The notes: generated by a model not told the origin, from the sequence alone. A stretch of 64,000 nt of DNA from Solwaraspora sp. WMMA2056 (GCF_030345095.1 NZ_CP128360.1:5828001-5892000); one strand, 5' to 3'; positions 17,784-27,029 are shown, counted from the stretch's first letter. Made by a program: numbers and translations.

Positions 17784-18728
17784 GTGGCGGGTGAGATGAA
17801 ACGGCTGCTGGAGCAGGAGCTGCTCGGGCAGCCGGCGCCGCCGCTCGGGGACCTGGTGACGACGTCGATCCGGTTGGGCCGGCGGCGACGCCGGGTACGC
17901 CGGGCGCTGGCCACCGTCGGCGGTGTCGCCGCCGCGGCGTTCGCCACCGTCGCGATCCTGCTCACCCCGGCAGTGCTGGGGGCGATCGCCAGCGGCGGAG
18001 TCGACGACGTGGCGCCGGCCGCCGCCCCGCCGGCCACCGTCACGGTGCCGGCACCGGCACCGGCCCTGACCCGGGGGCCGTCCGCCGGTGCCCTGGCGAA
18101 CCCGAGCCCGCTCGCCACGCCGCGTCCCCGGTGCGGCGAGAGCGATCCGGCGGGGCTGTCGGCGTCGCTGTCCCCGCGCACCCACGTCACCAACTGTCCG
18201 GCGCCGGAGTCGCTCGATTTCACCGTCGTCGCGCCCGAACTCGACGGACAGATCGCACCGGCGACCGCCCAGGACGCGCTGAAGCTGCTGCTCGGGCTCC
18301 TCCCCAAGGGCCGGACCAGTGACTACCGGATGAGCGACGAGCCCTGGACCGCGTCGGGCATGTCGACCGTGGCGCTGCGACTGGACCGGGGTGCCGGGCC
18401 GGGGATGATCCGGTTGACCGTCTCGCACGTGGATCCGGCCTCGGCAACGCGGTGCGAGGCCGGGCAGCTGTGCTATTCGTTGCCGGACGGCACCACCGTG
18501 GTCATCTACGACCTGCCGGACGACTGCCTGACCGGTCGCGGGCTGTGGGTACAGCGACCGGACGGCATTCGGGTCGAGCTGAACATCGCCCGCTGCGTGC
18601 CGTGGGACGACAGCACCAGCCGGCCGACCGAGCCGGTGTTGACCACCCAGGAGGCGCTCACCATCGCGCTGGATCCGCGATGGGGTGGCGGGTCGTCGGC
18701 GCGGGTCCTGCCCCCGGCCGCCAGCTAG
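17784..18728 (+). CDS. hypothetical single-pass membrane protein
   Basis: The 314-aa product has a cytoplasmic basic N-terminus (residues 1-40, with RLGRRRRRVRR), one membrane helix (about 41-65, VGGVAAAAFATVAILLTPAV), a Pro/Ala/Thr-rich linker (70-110) and an extracytoplasmic domain of about 200 residues with six Cys (for example CGESDP, TNCPAP, CEAGQLC, DDCLTG, ARCVPW) that could form disulphides. No family is recognised. GTG at 17784 has GGAGAGGCGGGC upstream. It lies 10 bp ahead of the DUF309 gene on the same strand. The layout resembles actinobacterial anti-sigma or sensor-like proteins, but no zinc motif is present. Confidence 0.7.
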   Translation: MAGEMKRLLEQELLGQPAPPLGDLVTTSIRLGRRRRRVRRALATVGGVAAAAFATVAILLTPAVLGAIASGGVDDVAPAAAPPATVTVPAPAPALTRGPSAGALANPSPLATPRPRCGESDPAGLSASLSPRTHVTNCPAPESLDFTVVAPELDGQIAPATAQDALKLLLGLLPKGRTSDYRMSDEPWTASGMSTVALRLDRGAGPGMIRLTVSHVDPASATRCEAGQLCYSLPDGTTVVIYDLPDDCLTGRGLWVQRPDGIRVELNIARCVPWDDSTSRPTEPVLTTQEALTIALDPRWGGGSSARVLPPAAS

Positions 18729-18738
18729 GGTTGGCCGG

Positions 18739-19266
18739 GTGACCCGTACGCCGATCGGCCGCGACCGCGACGGTGCGGGGCGTCCCCGCAACGCCCGGCC
18801 CCGCGACGAGCTCGGTCGGCCGCTGCCGCCGGGGGCACCCGGGGTGCCGACGATGCCGGACGACCTGGTGCTCCCCCCGGTGGAGGCGCTCGACGAGGCG
18901 CAGCGGCTGCTCGACGCCGGCCGGCCGTTCCACGCCCACGAGGTGCTGGAGTCGGCCTGGAAGGCGGCACCGGCACCGGAGCGGGAGTTCTGGCGCGGCC
19001 TGGCCCAGCTGGCCGTGGGACTGACCCACGCCCGGCGGGGGAACCCGACCGGCGCCGCCCGGTTGCTCGCCCGTGCGGCCCAACGGATCGCGCCGTACGC
19101 CGAGCAGCCGCCGTACGGCGTGCCCGTGGCGGACCTGGTGCGGTTCGCCCGCGCGGCGGCCGAGGAGCCCCCGACCGACGGCGCCGTCACGGTCCGGTTG
19201 CGTCCGGCCCCCGGTCCGGCCCCTGGCCCGGCCCCTGGTCCTGGTCCCGGGACAGCGCAGCGGTGA
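18739..19266 (+). CDS. DUF309 domain protein
   Basis: The 175-aa product carries the DUF309 helical core at residues 50-125: EALDEAQRLLDAGRPFHAHE followed by VLESAWK and FWRGLAQLAVGLTHARRGNP. HAHEVLE and the GLAQ.AVGLTH stretch are diagnostic. The family function is unknown; members are small cytoplasmic helical proteins. The GTG at 18739 starts a basic Arg/Pro-rich leader. The C-terminus is a low-complexity PGPAPGPAPGPGPG run whose DNA is shared antisense with the end of the convergent GGDEF-EAL gene over 80 bp. Confidence 0.82.
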   Translation: MTRTPIGRDRDGAGRPRNARPRDELGRPLPPGAPGVPTMPDDLVLPPVEALDEAQRLLDAGRPFHAHEVLESAWKAAPAPEREFWRGLAQLAVGLTHARRGNPTGAARLLARAAQRIAPYAEQPPYGVPVADLVRFARAAAEEPPTDGAVTVRLRPAPGPAPGPAPGPGPGTAQR

Positions 19267-21385
19267 TCTGGTCGGCCGGCACCGGACGGCCGAAGTGCCA
19301 GCCCTGTGCCTGGTCGCAGCCGAGCGCGGCGAGCCGCCGCGCCTGCTTCGCGGTCTCCACGGCCTCGGCGGTGACGGTCAGGTCGAGGGCGTGCGCGAGG
19401 CGGACCAGCGCGTCGACGATCCGCTCGTCGCGGTCGCCCTGGGGCCCGTCGGCGCGCATCCCTTCGACGAAGCCGCCGGCCAGCTTCAGTACGTGGATGG
19501 GCATCCGCCGCAGGTAGGCCAGGTTGGAGTAGCCGGTGCCGAAGTCGTCGATCGCCAACCGGACGCCGAGATCGGCCAGGCGGCGCAGGGCCCGCAACGG
19601 CTCGCCGCCGGTGGCCATGACCGCGCTCTCGGTCAGTTCCAGCTGCAGCAGGTGCGGCGGCAACCCGGTGCGGGTCAGTACCCCGGCGACCTCGGCGACC
19701 AGTTGCGGATCACTGACCTGCCGGGCGGCGATGTTGACGCTGACCACGACCGGGACGTGCGGGTACGCGGCATGCCACCGGCTCGCCTGCCGGCAGGACC
19801 GCTCGAGCACCCACCGGCCGAGTCGCACGATCAGGCCGGTCTCCTCGGCGAGGGTGACGAACCGGTCCGGGCCCAGCCGGCCGAGCTGTGGATGCTCCCA
19901 GCGGACCAGCGCCTCGACCGCGGTCGTCGTATCGTCGGCGAGGCGGACGATCGGCTGGTACTCCACCACGAACTCGCCCCGGTCCAGGGCCGCCGGCAAC
20001 GCGGCGGCCAGCGCCGAGCGGGTGACGTCCTGCGCACCACGGACCGGGTCGAAGGCGGCCCACCGGCCGCGCCCGGCCGCCTTGGCCCACTGCAACGTCG
20101 TGTCGGCGGCCTTCATCACATCGGTGGGATCCCGACCGGCCTGCGCGGATTCCACCACCGCGGCGCTGGCCGTGACGGTCAGCTGGTGACCGTCGACGTG
20201 GATCGGTGCGGCGAGGGCGGTCAGCACCGACTGGGCGACGCCGACCAGCTCCGTGGTGCCGGCGCAGCGGTACACCAGGATCACGAACTCGTCACCGCCC
20301 ATCCGGGCGGCCAGATGCCCGGCGTCTGCGACGCTGGCGACGAGCCGTTGGGCGACCACGGTCAGCACCCGGTCACCGACACCGTGACCGAGCCCGTCGT
20401 TGATCGACTTGAATCCGTCGATGTCAAGGAAACAGACCCCGACCTGCTGCTGGTCGTCGGCGAGCGCCGCCGCGAGCTCGTCGAAGAACCGCACCCGGTT
20501 GGGTAGTTCGGTGAGCGGGTCGTGCTCGGCCTGGAACCGCAGCCGTCGCTGCATCTCGTACCGGTCGCTGATGTCCTCGACCATGGCGACGGTGAACCGG
20601 GGGCGGCCGTCGTCGTGGCGCACCAGCGACACCGCCAGGTCGGTCCAGATCGGTCGGCCGTCCTTGCGGTAGTACCGCTTCTCGACCCGGACGCTGTCGT
20701 GTTTGCCCTCGATCAGCTCCAGGTAGAGCTGGTACATGCCGGGAGCGTCGTCCGGGTGGAACAGCTGCCCGACGTTGACCTCCCGCAGCTGCGCCACCGG
20801 GTAACCGAGCATGTCGGCGAAGGCCTGGTTGACGTCGATGATCCGGCCGGTGAGGTCGGCGATGCCGATACCGATGGCGGCACCGGTGAACACCGCCCGG
20901 AACCGGGCCTCGCTGTCGCGCAGCGCCTGTTCGGCGGCGTCGCGGGCGGACCAGGCGGCCCGGCGGATGCTGGACTGCTGCGCGAAGACCCGGTTGCGCA
21001 ACGCGCGGGCGTAGCCGCCGGCCAGTGTTCCCTGCAACTGGCTGACCCGTTGCCGGGCCGGTGCCGGGTCCGCCAGGTGCGGCAGCACCAGCGGCAGGAA
21101 GTCGCGGCCGAGGGCGGACACCGTCCAGTCGAGCACGGCCGGCTCGGTCAGATGGTCGTCGACCAGCGCCCGCCCGACGTCACGGCCGGGCTCGTCGCTG
21201 AACGTCGCGGCCGTCACCGCGGCGGCCAGTCGCAGGGTGTGCCCGAGAAGGATGTCGACGGTCTCGGCTGAGCTCAGGGGCAGGTAGCCGAGCTGGCCGG
21301 CGGCGGCCGCCCAGCGCTGCGCGAACCGCCGCGCACCGTCGACGTCGATCCCGGCGGCCGCGTCGCCCGTACCGGACGCCGACAT
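19187..21385 (-). CDS. PAS-GGDEF-EAL cyclic di-GMP turnover protein
   Basis: The 732-aa protein has an N-terminal helical region (1-145) of unknown type, a PAS domain (about 150-270, SEARFRAVFTGAAIGIGIAD and a PAC segment), a GGDEF domain with intact RMGGDEFVIL near 361, and an EAL domain with EYQPIVRL, EALVRWEHP near 488 and DDFGTGYSNLAYLRRMP. Both active-site signatures are intact, so it could make (2 GTP to c-di-GMP) or degrade c-di-GMP to pGpG, with the PAS input choosing. No membrane segment is seen. It follows a DUF574 methyltransferase with a 2-bp gap and is probably co-transcribed. Its stop lies inside the convergent DUF309 gene. Confidence 0.93.
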   Translation of the reverse strand: MSASGTGDAAAGIDVDGARRFAQRWAAAAGQLGYLPLSSAETVDILLGHTLRLAAAVTAATFSDEPGRDVGRALVDDHLTEPAVLDWTVSALGRDFLPLVLPHLADPAPARQRVSQLQGTLAGGYARALRNRVFAQQSSIRRAAWSARDAAEQALRDSEARFRAVFTGAAIGIGIADLTGRIIDVNQAFADMLGYPVAQLREVNVGQLFHPDDAPGMYQLYLELIEGKHDSVRVEKRYYRKDGRPIWTDLAVSLVRHDDGRPRFTVAMVEDISDRYEMQRRLRFQAEHDPLTELPNRVRFFDELAAALADDQQQVGVCFLDIDGFKSINDGLGHGVGDRVLTVVAQRLVASVADAGHLAARMGGDEFVILVYRCAGTTELVGVAQSVLTALAAPIHVDGHQLTVTASAAVVESAQAGRDPTDVMKAADTTLQWAKAAGRGRWAAFDPVRGAQDVTRSALAAALPAALDRGEFVVEYQPIVRLADDTTTAVEALVRWEHPQLGRLGPDRFVTLAEETGLIVRLGRWVLERSCRQASRWHAAYPHVPVVVSVNIAARQVSDPQLVAEVAGVLTRTGLPPHLLQLELTESAVMATGGEPLRALRRLADLGVRLAIDDFGTGYSNLAYLRRMPIHVLKLAGGFVEGMRADGPQGDRDERIVDALVRLAHALDLTVTAEAVETAKQARRLAALGCDQAQGWHFGRPVPADQITAALSRDQDQGPGQGPDRGPDATGP

Positions 21386-21387
21386 GA

Positions 21388-22209
21388 TCAGGACAGGGCG
21401 GCGTCCCGGCGGGCGACACCGCCGAAGGCACCGAACCGCTCCGGGTGATCATCCACGTCGGTCGGCGAGTCCGGCCGCCACAGCGGCAGGTGCACGATTC
21501 CGGGCTCGACGACGGTGAAGTCGCCGAACATCGCGGCGACGTCCGCCCTGGACCGCAACGTGATCTCCGTGTCGGTGCGGGCCGACAGCCGCTGGGCGGC
21601 GAGCACCTCCGGCGGCTGGTCCTCGTAGGTGGCGTGGGAGATCACCAGATAGCTGCCGGGGGCGAGGCGGGCCCGCAGCCGGCGCAGGATCTCCTGCGGA
21701 CCGTCGGCGTCGGGGATGAAGTGGGCCACTCCGGCGAGCAGCACCGCCACCGGCCGGTCGAAGTCGATCAGCCCGGTCGCCGCGGCCCGGTCGCAGATCG
21801 TGTCGGGCTCACGCAGGTCGGCCTGGATCACGGCGGCGGTGGTGACGTCGGCCAGGATGGTCCGGCTGTGTGCCACCGCCACCGGATCGATGTCCACGTA
21901 GACGACGGTCACCGTCGGGTCGACCGCGTGGGTGACCTCGTGGACGTTGCCGACGGTGGGGATGCCGGATCCGATGTCGAGGAACTGGTCGACGCCGTCG
22001 GCGAGCAGCATCCGTACCGCTCGGCGCAGAAAGGCCCGGCCGGCCCGCATGGTCTCGGCCAGATGCGGTGTCATCGCCATGATCTGCTCGGCGAGCTGCC
22101 GGTCGACCTCGAAGTTGTGCGCGCCGCCGAGAAAATAGTCGTAGACCCGGGCCGCGCTGGGGCGCGAGATGTCCACCCCGGCCGGTACGTCGTCGAGCTG
22201 GTCCGCCAT
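21388..22209 (-). CDS. SAM-dependent methyltransferase, DUF574 family
   Basis: The 273-aa protein starts with the family's SRPSAARVYDYFLGGAHNFE and continues with FLDIGSGIPTVGNVHEVTHA (SAM-binding motif I), YVDIDPVAVAHSR (acidic motif II) and ILRRLRARLAPGSYLVISHA. This actinobacterial family has many paralogues per genome and is annotated as an SAM-dependent methyltransferase; substrates are unknown. Its genes are often linked to regulatory genes, and here it is followed after 2 bp by a c-di-GMP turnover protein, suggesting a signalling rather than biosynthetic context (inference). Confidence 0.88.
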   Translation of the reverse strand: MADQLDDVPAGVDISRPSAARVYDYFLGGAHNFEVDRQLAEQIMAMTPHLAETMRAGRAFLRRAVRMLLADGVDQFLDIGSGIPTVGNVHEVTHAVDPTVTVVYVDIDPVAVAHSRTILADVTTAAVIQADLREPDTICDRAAATGLIDFDRPVAVLLAGVAHFIPDADGPQEILRRLRARLAPGSYLVISHATYEDQPPEVLAAQRLSARTDTEITLRSRADVAAMFGDFTVVEPGIVHLPLWRPDSPTDVDDHPERFGAFGGVARRDAALS

Positions 22210-22338
22210 CCTGCCCTCAGCCTCCTGGCGACGCGGTTCGCCGGCCCATGGTAGCGCCGCGACGGTGGAATGTGCACCGCTGGCAGATTCACGACAATGC
22301 CGGAAAGCTGCCCGACGGCGTACCGGCCCGGGGGAACC

Positions 22339-23544
22339 TCAGCGGGCCGACTCCAGCAGCAGCGAGATGCCCTGCCCCACCCCGATGCACATGGTGCACA
22401 GTGCCCGCTGGGCGGACCGTTCGCGCAACTCCAGCGCTGCGGTCAACGCCAGCCGGGCGCCGCTGGCACCGAGCGGATGCCCGAGTGCGATCGCCCCGCC
22501 GTTCGGGTTGACGTGCTCGGCGTCCTCCGGTAGGCCCAGCTCGCGGAGCACCGCGACGGCCTGCGCCGCGAACGCCTCGTTCAACTCGATGACGTCCACG
22601 TCGGAGACCTTGAGGTCGAGCCGGCCGAGCAGTCGCCGGGTCGCCGGCACCGGGCCGATCCCCATCACCCGGGGAGCCACCCCGGCGGTGGCCGCACCGA
22701 CCACCCGGGCCAACGGGGTCAGCCCGTACCGCCGCACGGCGTCGGCACTGGCCACCAGCAGCGCCGCCGCACCGTCGTTGACCCCGGAGGAGTTGCCGGC
22801 GGTCACCGTACCGCCGTCGCGGAACGGCGTCGGCAGCGCGGCGAGTTTGTCCGCCGAGGTCTCCCGGGGGTGTTCGTCGACCGCGACCGTCACGGTGCCC
22901 TTGCGGCCCTGCGGCACCTCGACCGGCGCGATCTCGGCGGCCAGTCGGCCGCTGGCCTGTGCCCGGGCGGCCCGCTGCTGGGACCGCAACGCGAAGGCGT
23001 CCTGCGCGGTGCGCTCGACGCCGTACTCGGCAGCCACGTTCTCGGCGGTCTCCGGCATCGAGTCGGTGCCCCAGCCGGCGCGCATCAGCGGGTTCACCAG
23101 CCGCCAGCCGATGGTGGTGTCGTGGATCTCCGCCGCCCGCGAGTACGCCGTGGCGGCCTTGGGCAGCACGAACGGTGCCCGGCTCATGCTCTCCACCCCA
23201 CCGGCGACGACCAGGTCGGCCTCACCGGCCACCACCGCGCGGGCGGCGATCGCCACCGCGTCCAGCCCGGAGCCGCACAGCCGGTTGACCGTGGTACCGC
23301 TGGTCTGCTCCGGCAGCCCGGCCAGCAACGCCGCCATCCGGGCCACGTTGCGGTTGTCCTCACCGGCCTGGTTGGCGCAGCCGAGCACCACGTCGTCGAC
23401 GGCCGCCCAGTCCACCGACGGGTGCCGGGCGACGAGTTCACGGATCACGTGGGCGGCCAGATCGTCCGGACGCACCGCAGCGAGCGCGCCGGCGAACCGG
23501 CCGATCGGGGTACGGACGCCGGACACCAGGTAGGCGACGGACAT
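22339..23544 (-). CDS. pcaF: 3-oxoadipyl-CoA/acetyl-CoA thiolase
   Basis: The 401-aa thiolase has the nucleophilic Cys at residue 90 (VNRLCGSGLDA), the His of GGAIALGHPLGASG and the second Cys in CTMCIGVGQG. The FVLPKAATAYSRAAEIHDTT region and length fit beta-ketoadipyl-CoA thiolases, which split 3-oxoadipyl-CoA into succinyl-CoA and acetyl-CoA, the last step of the pathway encoded next door. It is the last gene of the leftward ABC transporter operon, 21 bp after the ATPase gene. By sequence alone a general acetyl-CoA acetyltransferase remains possible; context makes PcaF the better call. Confidence 0.85.
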   Translation of the reverse strand: MSVAYLVSGVRTPIGRFAGALAAVRPDDLAAHVIRELVARHPSVDWAAVDDVVLGCANQAGEDNRNVARMAALLAGLPEQTSGTTVNRLCGSGLDAVAIAARAVVAGEADLVVAGGVESMSRAPFVLPKAATAYSRAAEIHDTTIGWRLVNPLMRAGWGTDSMPETAENVAAEYGVERTAQDAFALRSQQRAARAQASGRLAAEIAPVEVPQGRKGTVTVAVDEHPRETSADKLAALPTPFRDGGTVTAGNSSGVNDGAAALLVASADAVRRYGLTPLARVVGAATAGVAPRVMGIGPVPATRRLLGRLDLKVSDVDVIELNEAFAAQAVAVLRELGLPEDAEHVNPNGGAIALGHPLGASGARLALTAALELRERSAQRALCTMCIGVGQGISLLLESAR

Positions 23545-23565
23545 GACAGGGCTCCCTCCGGCAGG

Positions 23566-24357
23566 TCAGTGCTGGCCGGCCGGGGCGCGCTGACCCCGCT
23601 TGGCGGCCTGGATCTGCTCGTAGACGTGACCGCGCAACTGGGTGAAGCGCGGGTCGGCGCGGGTGTGCAGCTGATCCCGGTCGACCGGCAGGTCCACCGT
23701 GACCTCGTCCTGCACCACCGTCGGCGAGGAGGACAGGATCAGCACCCGCTGACCCAGGTAGACCGCCTCGTCGATGTCGTGGGTGACGAACAGGATGGTG
23801 ACGCCGAGCCGCTGCCAGAGCTGGCGGATCAGATCCTCCAGGTCCGCGCGGGTCTGGGCGTCGACCGCGGCGAACGGCTCGTCCATCAGCAGCACGTCCG
23901 GCTGGTACGCCACCGCGCGGGCGATCGCCACCCGCTGCTGCATGCCGCCGGAGAGCTGCCACGGATAGGCGCTGTGGGTGTCGGCGAGACCGACCGCGGC
24001 CAGCGCCTCGTCGACCAGTGCCCGACGCCGGGCCCGGGCCATCCGCTTCTGCCGCAGCGGCAGCTCCACGTTGTCCCGCACGTTCATCCACGGGAACAGG
24101 CTGCGCCCGTACTCCTGGAAGACCACGGCCATGCCCGGCGGCGGGCCGGTGACCGTCTCGCCGCGCAACCGCACCTGCCCGGAGGTGGGCGGAAGCAGGC
24201 CGGCCATGCACTTGAGCAGCGTCGTCTTGCCGCAACCGGACGGGCCCACCAGGCACACCAGGTCACCGGCGGCGATGGTGAAGGTCAGGTCACGCACCGC
24301 CTCCACCTGGCGCTGGCGCCCGTCGTAGACCTTACGTAGGCCCTGGACATCGAGCAT
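23566..24357 (-). CDS. ABC transporter ATP-binding protein (NitT/TauT family)
   Basis: The 263-aa ATPase shows Walker A GPSGCGKTT (residues 39-47), Q-loop VFQEYGRSLFPW, signature LSGGMQQRVAIARA, Walker B VLLMDEPFAAVD and the H-loop His in FVTHDIDEA. It is of the nitrate/sulfonate/taurine (TauB/SsuB) type and should energise the two permeases encoded upstream. The operon diverges from pobA and ends with pcaF, so the likely cargo is an aromatic acid such as 4-hydroxybenzoate or protocatechuate (inferred from context, not from the sequence of the ATPase). Confidence 0.92.
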   Translation of the reverse strand: MLDVQGLRKVYDGRQRQVEAVRDLTFTIAAGDLVCLVGPSGCGKTTLLKCMAGLLPPTSGQVRLRGETVTGPPPGMAVVFQEYGRSLFPWMNVRDNVELPLRQKRMARARRRALVDEALAAVGLADTHSAYPWQLSGGMQQRVAIARAVAYQPDVLLMDEPFAAVDAQTRADLEDLIRQLWQRLGVTILFVTHDIDEAVYLGQRVLILSSSPTVVQDEVTVDLPVDRDQLHTRADPRFTQLRGHVYEQIQAAKRGQRAPAGQH

Positions 24358-24372
24358 CGCTCGGCACCTTTC

Positions 24373-25149
24373 TCATGAGCTGCGCTGCGCCCGCCGCAGG
24401 CCGTGGTACCAGGCCAGGGCGCGCAGCTCGACGAAGCGGAACAGCACGGACAGGGCGAAGCCCAGCAGGCCGAGCAGCAGGATGCCGCTCCACATCTGCG
24501 GAATCGCGAAGGTGCGCTGGAACTGCACGATGGTGAAGCCGAGCCCGTTGCTGGCCGCGAACATCTCGCTGATCACCATCAGGATGATGCCGATCGACAG
24601 TGACTGGCGCATGCCGGCGGCGATCTGCGGGCTGGCCGCGCGCAGCACCAGGTGCCGCAGGCGGGCCACCCCGGTGATCCCGTACGACCGGGCGGTGTCG
24701 GAGAGCACCTCGTCGGTGGCGCGCACGCCCTCGACGGTGTTGAGCAGCACCGGCCAGACGCACCCGGCGGCGATCACCACGACCTTCATCGTGTTGTCGA
24801 TGCCGGCGAAGAGCATGATGATCGGCACCAGCACCGGCGGCGGAATGGCGCGGAAGAACTCCAGCACCGGTTCCAGCACACCGCGTACGGTCCGGAAGCT
24901 GCCGACCAGGACGCCGAGTCCGATCCCGACCACGACGGCCACGGTGTAGCCGCCGGCCAGCCGCAGCAGGCTGGGCAGTACGTCGGCCAGCAGCCGCTCG
25001 GGCGTCCAGGTCGTGGGGAACACGGTGAGGATCCGGCTCAACGGCGGGGAGTAGAAGCTGGTGCTGCCGGCGGTGGCGAACCACCAGACGGCGAGCAGCA
25101 CCGCCGGCAGGGCGAGCGCGAAGCCCACCCGTTTGACCAGCCCGGTCAC
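24373..25149 (-). CDS. ABC transporter permease (NitT/TauT family)
   Basis: The 258-aa protein has about six membrane helices and the BPD_transp_1 fold, with an EAA-like loop around residues 150-185 (TARSYGITGVARLRHLVLRA). It begins MTGLVKRVGFALALPAVLLA. With the second permease, it would form the heterodimeric channel of the importer. Its start codon overlaps the upstream permease stop by 4 bases, and the ATPase gene follows after 15 bp. Substrate specificity is not visible; the beta-ketoadipate context suggests aromatic acid uptake. Confidence 0.9.
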   Translation of the reverse strand: MTGLVKRVGFALALPAVLLAVWWFATAGSTSFYSPPLSRILTVFPTTWTPERLLADVLPSLLRLAGGYTVAVVVGIGLGVLVGSFRTVRGVLEPVLEFFRAIPPPVLVPIIMLFAGIDNTMKVVVIAAGCVWPVLLNTVEGVRATDEVLSDTARSYGITGVARLRHLVLRAASPQIAAGMRQSLSIGIILMVISEMFAASNGLGFTIVQFQRTFAIPQMWSGILLLGLLGFALSVLFRFVELRALAWYHGLRRAQRSS

Positions 25150-26009
25150 GCGATCACCTCGCCACGCATCGACTGGTGCCAGGACAGCGCCCGGCGCTCC
25201 ACCGCCCGCGCGATCAGGTTGATCGCCACGCCGAGCAGGCCGGTGACCACCACCAGGGCGTACATCAACGGCACGGCACCGGAGGTCTGGGCGACCGCGA
25301 TCCGGTTACCCAGCCCCGGGGCACCGATCACCAGTTCGGCGGTGATCGCCAGCACCAGGGCGACGGCCGCGGCCAGTCGTACGCCGGTCATCACGTACGG
25401 CAGCGCGGTGGGCCAGACGACGTGTCGGACCCGGGCCCAGGTGCCCAGGCCGTAGCTGCGGGCGGTCTCGTCGGCGACCGGGTCGACGTCCTGTACGCCG
25501 TAGAGCACCTGGACCAGCACCTGCCAGAAGGCGGCGTAGACGACCAGCAGCAGGGTGGACTCGATGCCGGTGCCGTAGAGCAGCACGGCGAGCGGGATCA
25601 GCGCCACCGACGGGATGGGGCGCAGGAACTCGACCGTCGAGGCGGTCAGGGCCCGCAGCAGCGGCACCGTACCGATCAGCACTCCCAGTGCGATGCCGGC
25701 GCCGACGGCGATGGCCAACCCGATCGCCCAGGCGGTGAGGGTGTCGCCCAGCGCGACCCAGAACCGGCCTTCGCCGAGCAGGTCGACCAGCGCGGCGAGG
25801 ATCTCGGTGGCCGGCGGCAGGTACCGGGCCGACACCAGCGGCGTGGCGGGCAGGATCTGCACCACGGCGAGCAGGCCGGCCAGCCCGGCGAGGCCGAGCA
25901 GCAGGTTCGACGGCCGGCGCCGCCGGGTCGGCCGGGGCCCGGATGGTGACGTGCCCCGGTCGGGGCCGGCGGTGCCGGCCCCGACCGGGGTGTTGTCGAC
26001 CGCTGTCAC
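25146..26009 (-). CDS. ABC transporter permease (NitT/TauT family)
   Basis: The 287-aa permease has a Thr/Pro/Arg-rich cytoplasmic leader of about 40 residues and six membrane helices, with the EAA loop TARSYGLGTWARVRHVVWPT near residue 190. The GTG at 26009 is chosen because its GTGA overlaps the TGA of the binding-protein gene (26006-26008). A longer reading frame from 26111 would begin inside that gene and adds an unprotein-like Arg-rich leader. It pairs with the permease at 24373 in the importer. Confidence 0.88.
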   Translation of the reverse strand: MTAVDNTPVGAGTAGPDRGTSPSGPRPTRRRRPSNLLLGLAGLAGLLAVVQILPATPLVSARYLPPATEILAALVDLLGEGRFWVALGDTLTAWAIGLAIAVGAGIALGVLIGTVPLLRALTASTVEFLRPIPSVALIPLAVLLYGTGIESTLLLVVYAAFWQVLVQVLYGVQDVDPVADETARSYGLGTWARVRHVVWPTALPYVMTGVRLAAAVALVLAITAELVIGAPGLGNRIAVAQTSGAVPLMYALVVVTGLLGVAINLIARAVERRALSWHQSMRGEVIA

Positions 26010-26965
26010 GGCAGCAGCGCGTCCAGATCCGGCTCGGACTCGAAGACGCCGTCGGCGAGGCCGAGCTCGGCGACCCGCTCGATCGACGCACGGTTGATCT
26101 CCGCCGGCCACTGCGGCAGCGTCATCGCGTCCAGGATGGCCTGGTCGATGTCGGTGTAGCTGCGCAGCACGTCACGCACCTCGTCCGGGTGGGCGTTGGC
26201 GTAGGACAGCGACTCGGCCATCGCCTCCTGGAAGCGGGTGACCAGGTCGGGGTTCTCCTGGGCCAGCTTGGTGCTGGTGAAGTAGACCGCCACGGTCAGC
26301 TCGGGGGCGGTGTCGACGAAGTTCCACGCGACGACCCGGGCACCGGCGTCCTTGGCGACGGTCAGCGACGGCTCGACCATCCAGGCCGCGTCGACGTCGC
26401 CGTTTTCGAGCGCCGCGGGCATCTGGGGGAACGGCATCTCGACGAACTGAATGTTCTCGGGGTCGCCGCCGGCCTTGCGGACCGACTCCCGCACGCTGGT
26501 GTCGCCGATGTTCTTGAGGGTGTTGACCGCGACCTTCTTGCCGGCCAGGTCGGCCGCCGTCTGGATCGCGCTGTCCTCCTTGACCGCGACGCCGCCGAAG
26601 TCACCGTCGGCGCTGCCGGTCGAGGCCACCCCGTTGGCGACGACCTTGATCGGTACGTCGCTGACCTGGGCGGTCATCAGCGAGGTGACGTTGCTGAAGC
26701 CGAACTGGAACTGCTCACTGACGACACCGGGGACGATGGCGGCGCCGCCCTGGCCGCTCTCCATCGTCAGGTTGATGCCGCGCTTGGCGAAGAAGCCCTT
26801 CTCGTCGCCGAGGTAGATCGGCGCGACGTCGACGATCGGGATGACGCCGACGGTGACGTCGGTTACTTCGCCGGTGCCGTCGGCCTCGTCGGAGGACGAG
26901 TCGGAACCACAGGCGGCGACCAGCAGTGCGGTGGCCAGAGTGAGGGCGACGAGGGGCCGTCGCAT
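26006..26965 (-). CDS. ABC transporter substrate-binding lipoprotein (NMT1/SsuA-like)
   Basis: The 319-aa product has a lipoprotein signal, MRRPLVALTLATALLVAACG, with the modified Cys at 19, and a two-lobed NMT1/SsuA-type domain: VGVIPIVDVAPIYLGDEKGF and following, QFGFSNVTSLMTAQ, and AAWMVEPSLTVAKDAGARVV. It captures the substrate outside the membrane and hands it to the two permeases. It is the first gene of the leftward operon ending in pcaF and diverges from pobA across a 149-bp region holding an IclR-type operator, so aromatic acids are the likely ligands and inducers (inference). Confidence 0.9.
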   Translation of the reverse strand: MRRPLVALTLATALLVAACGSDSSSDEADGTGEVTDVTVGVIPIVDVAPIYLGDEKGFFAKRGINLTMESGQGGAAIVPGVVSEQFQFGFSNVTSLMTAQVSDVPIKVVANGVASTGSADGDFGGVAVKEDSAIQTAADLAGKKVAVNTLKNIGDTSVRESVRKAGGDPENIQFVEMPFPQMPAALENGDVDAAWMVEPSLTVAKDAGARVVAWNFVDTAPELTVAVYFTSTKLAQENPDLVTRFQEAMAESLSYANAHPDEVRDVLRSYTDIDQAILDAMTLPQWPAEINRASIERVAELGLADGVFESEPDLDALLP

Positions 26966-27005
26966 GGGACCTCCAGTTGAGGGATGGGTATGACCGATCG
27001 GGGGT

Positions 27006-27029
27006 GTTCGCGTACCGAACGATGGTTCT
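27006..27029. promoter_or_regulatory. IclR-type operator in the ABC transporter/pobA divergent promoter region
   Basis: GTTCG (27006-27010) and CGAAC (27016-27020) form a palindrome with a 5-base spacer, and a third half-site, GTTCT, follows at 27025-27029. Twenty-one of 24 positions match a second site in front of pcaI. A palindrome plus one direct half-site is the layout described for the PobR/PcaU-type IclR regulators of Acinetobacter. The IclR gene at 34007 is the obvious candidate binder. The site sits between the divergent starts at 26965 and 27115 and could control both arms. Confidence 0.75.
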
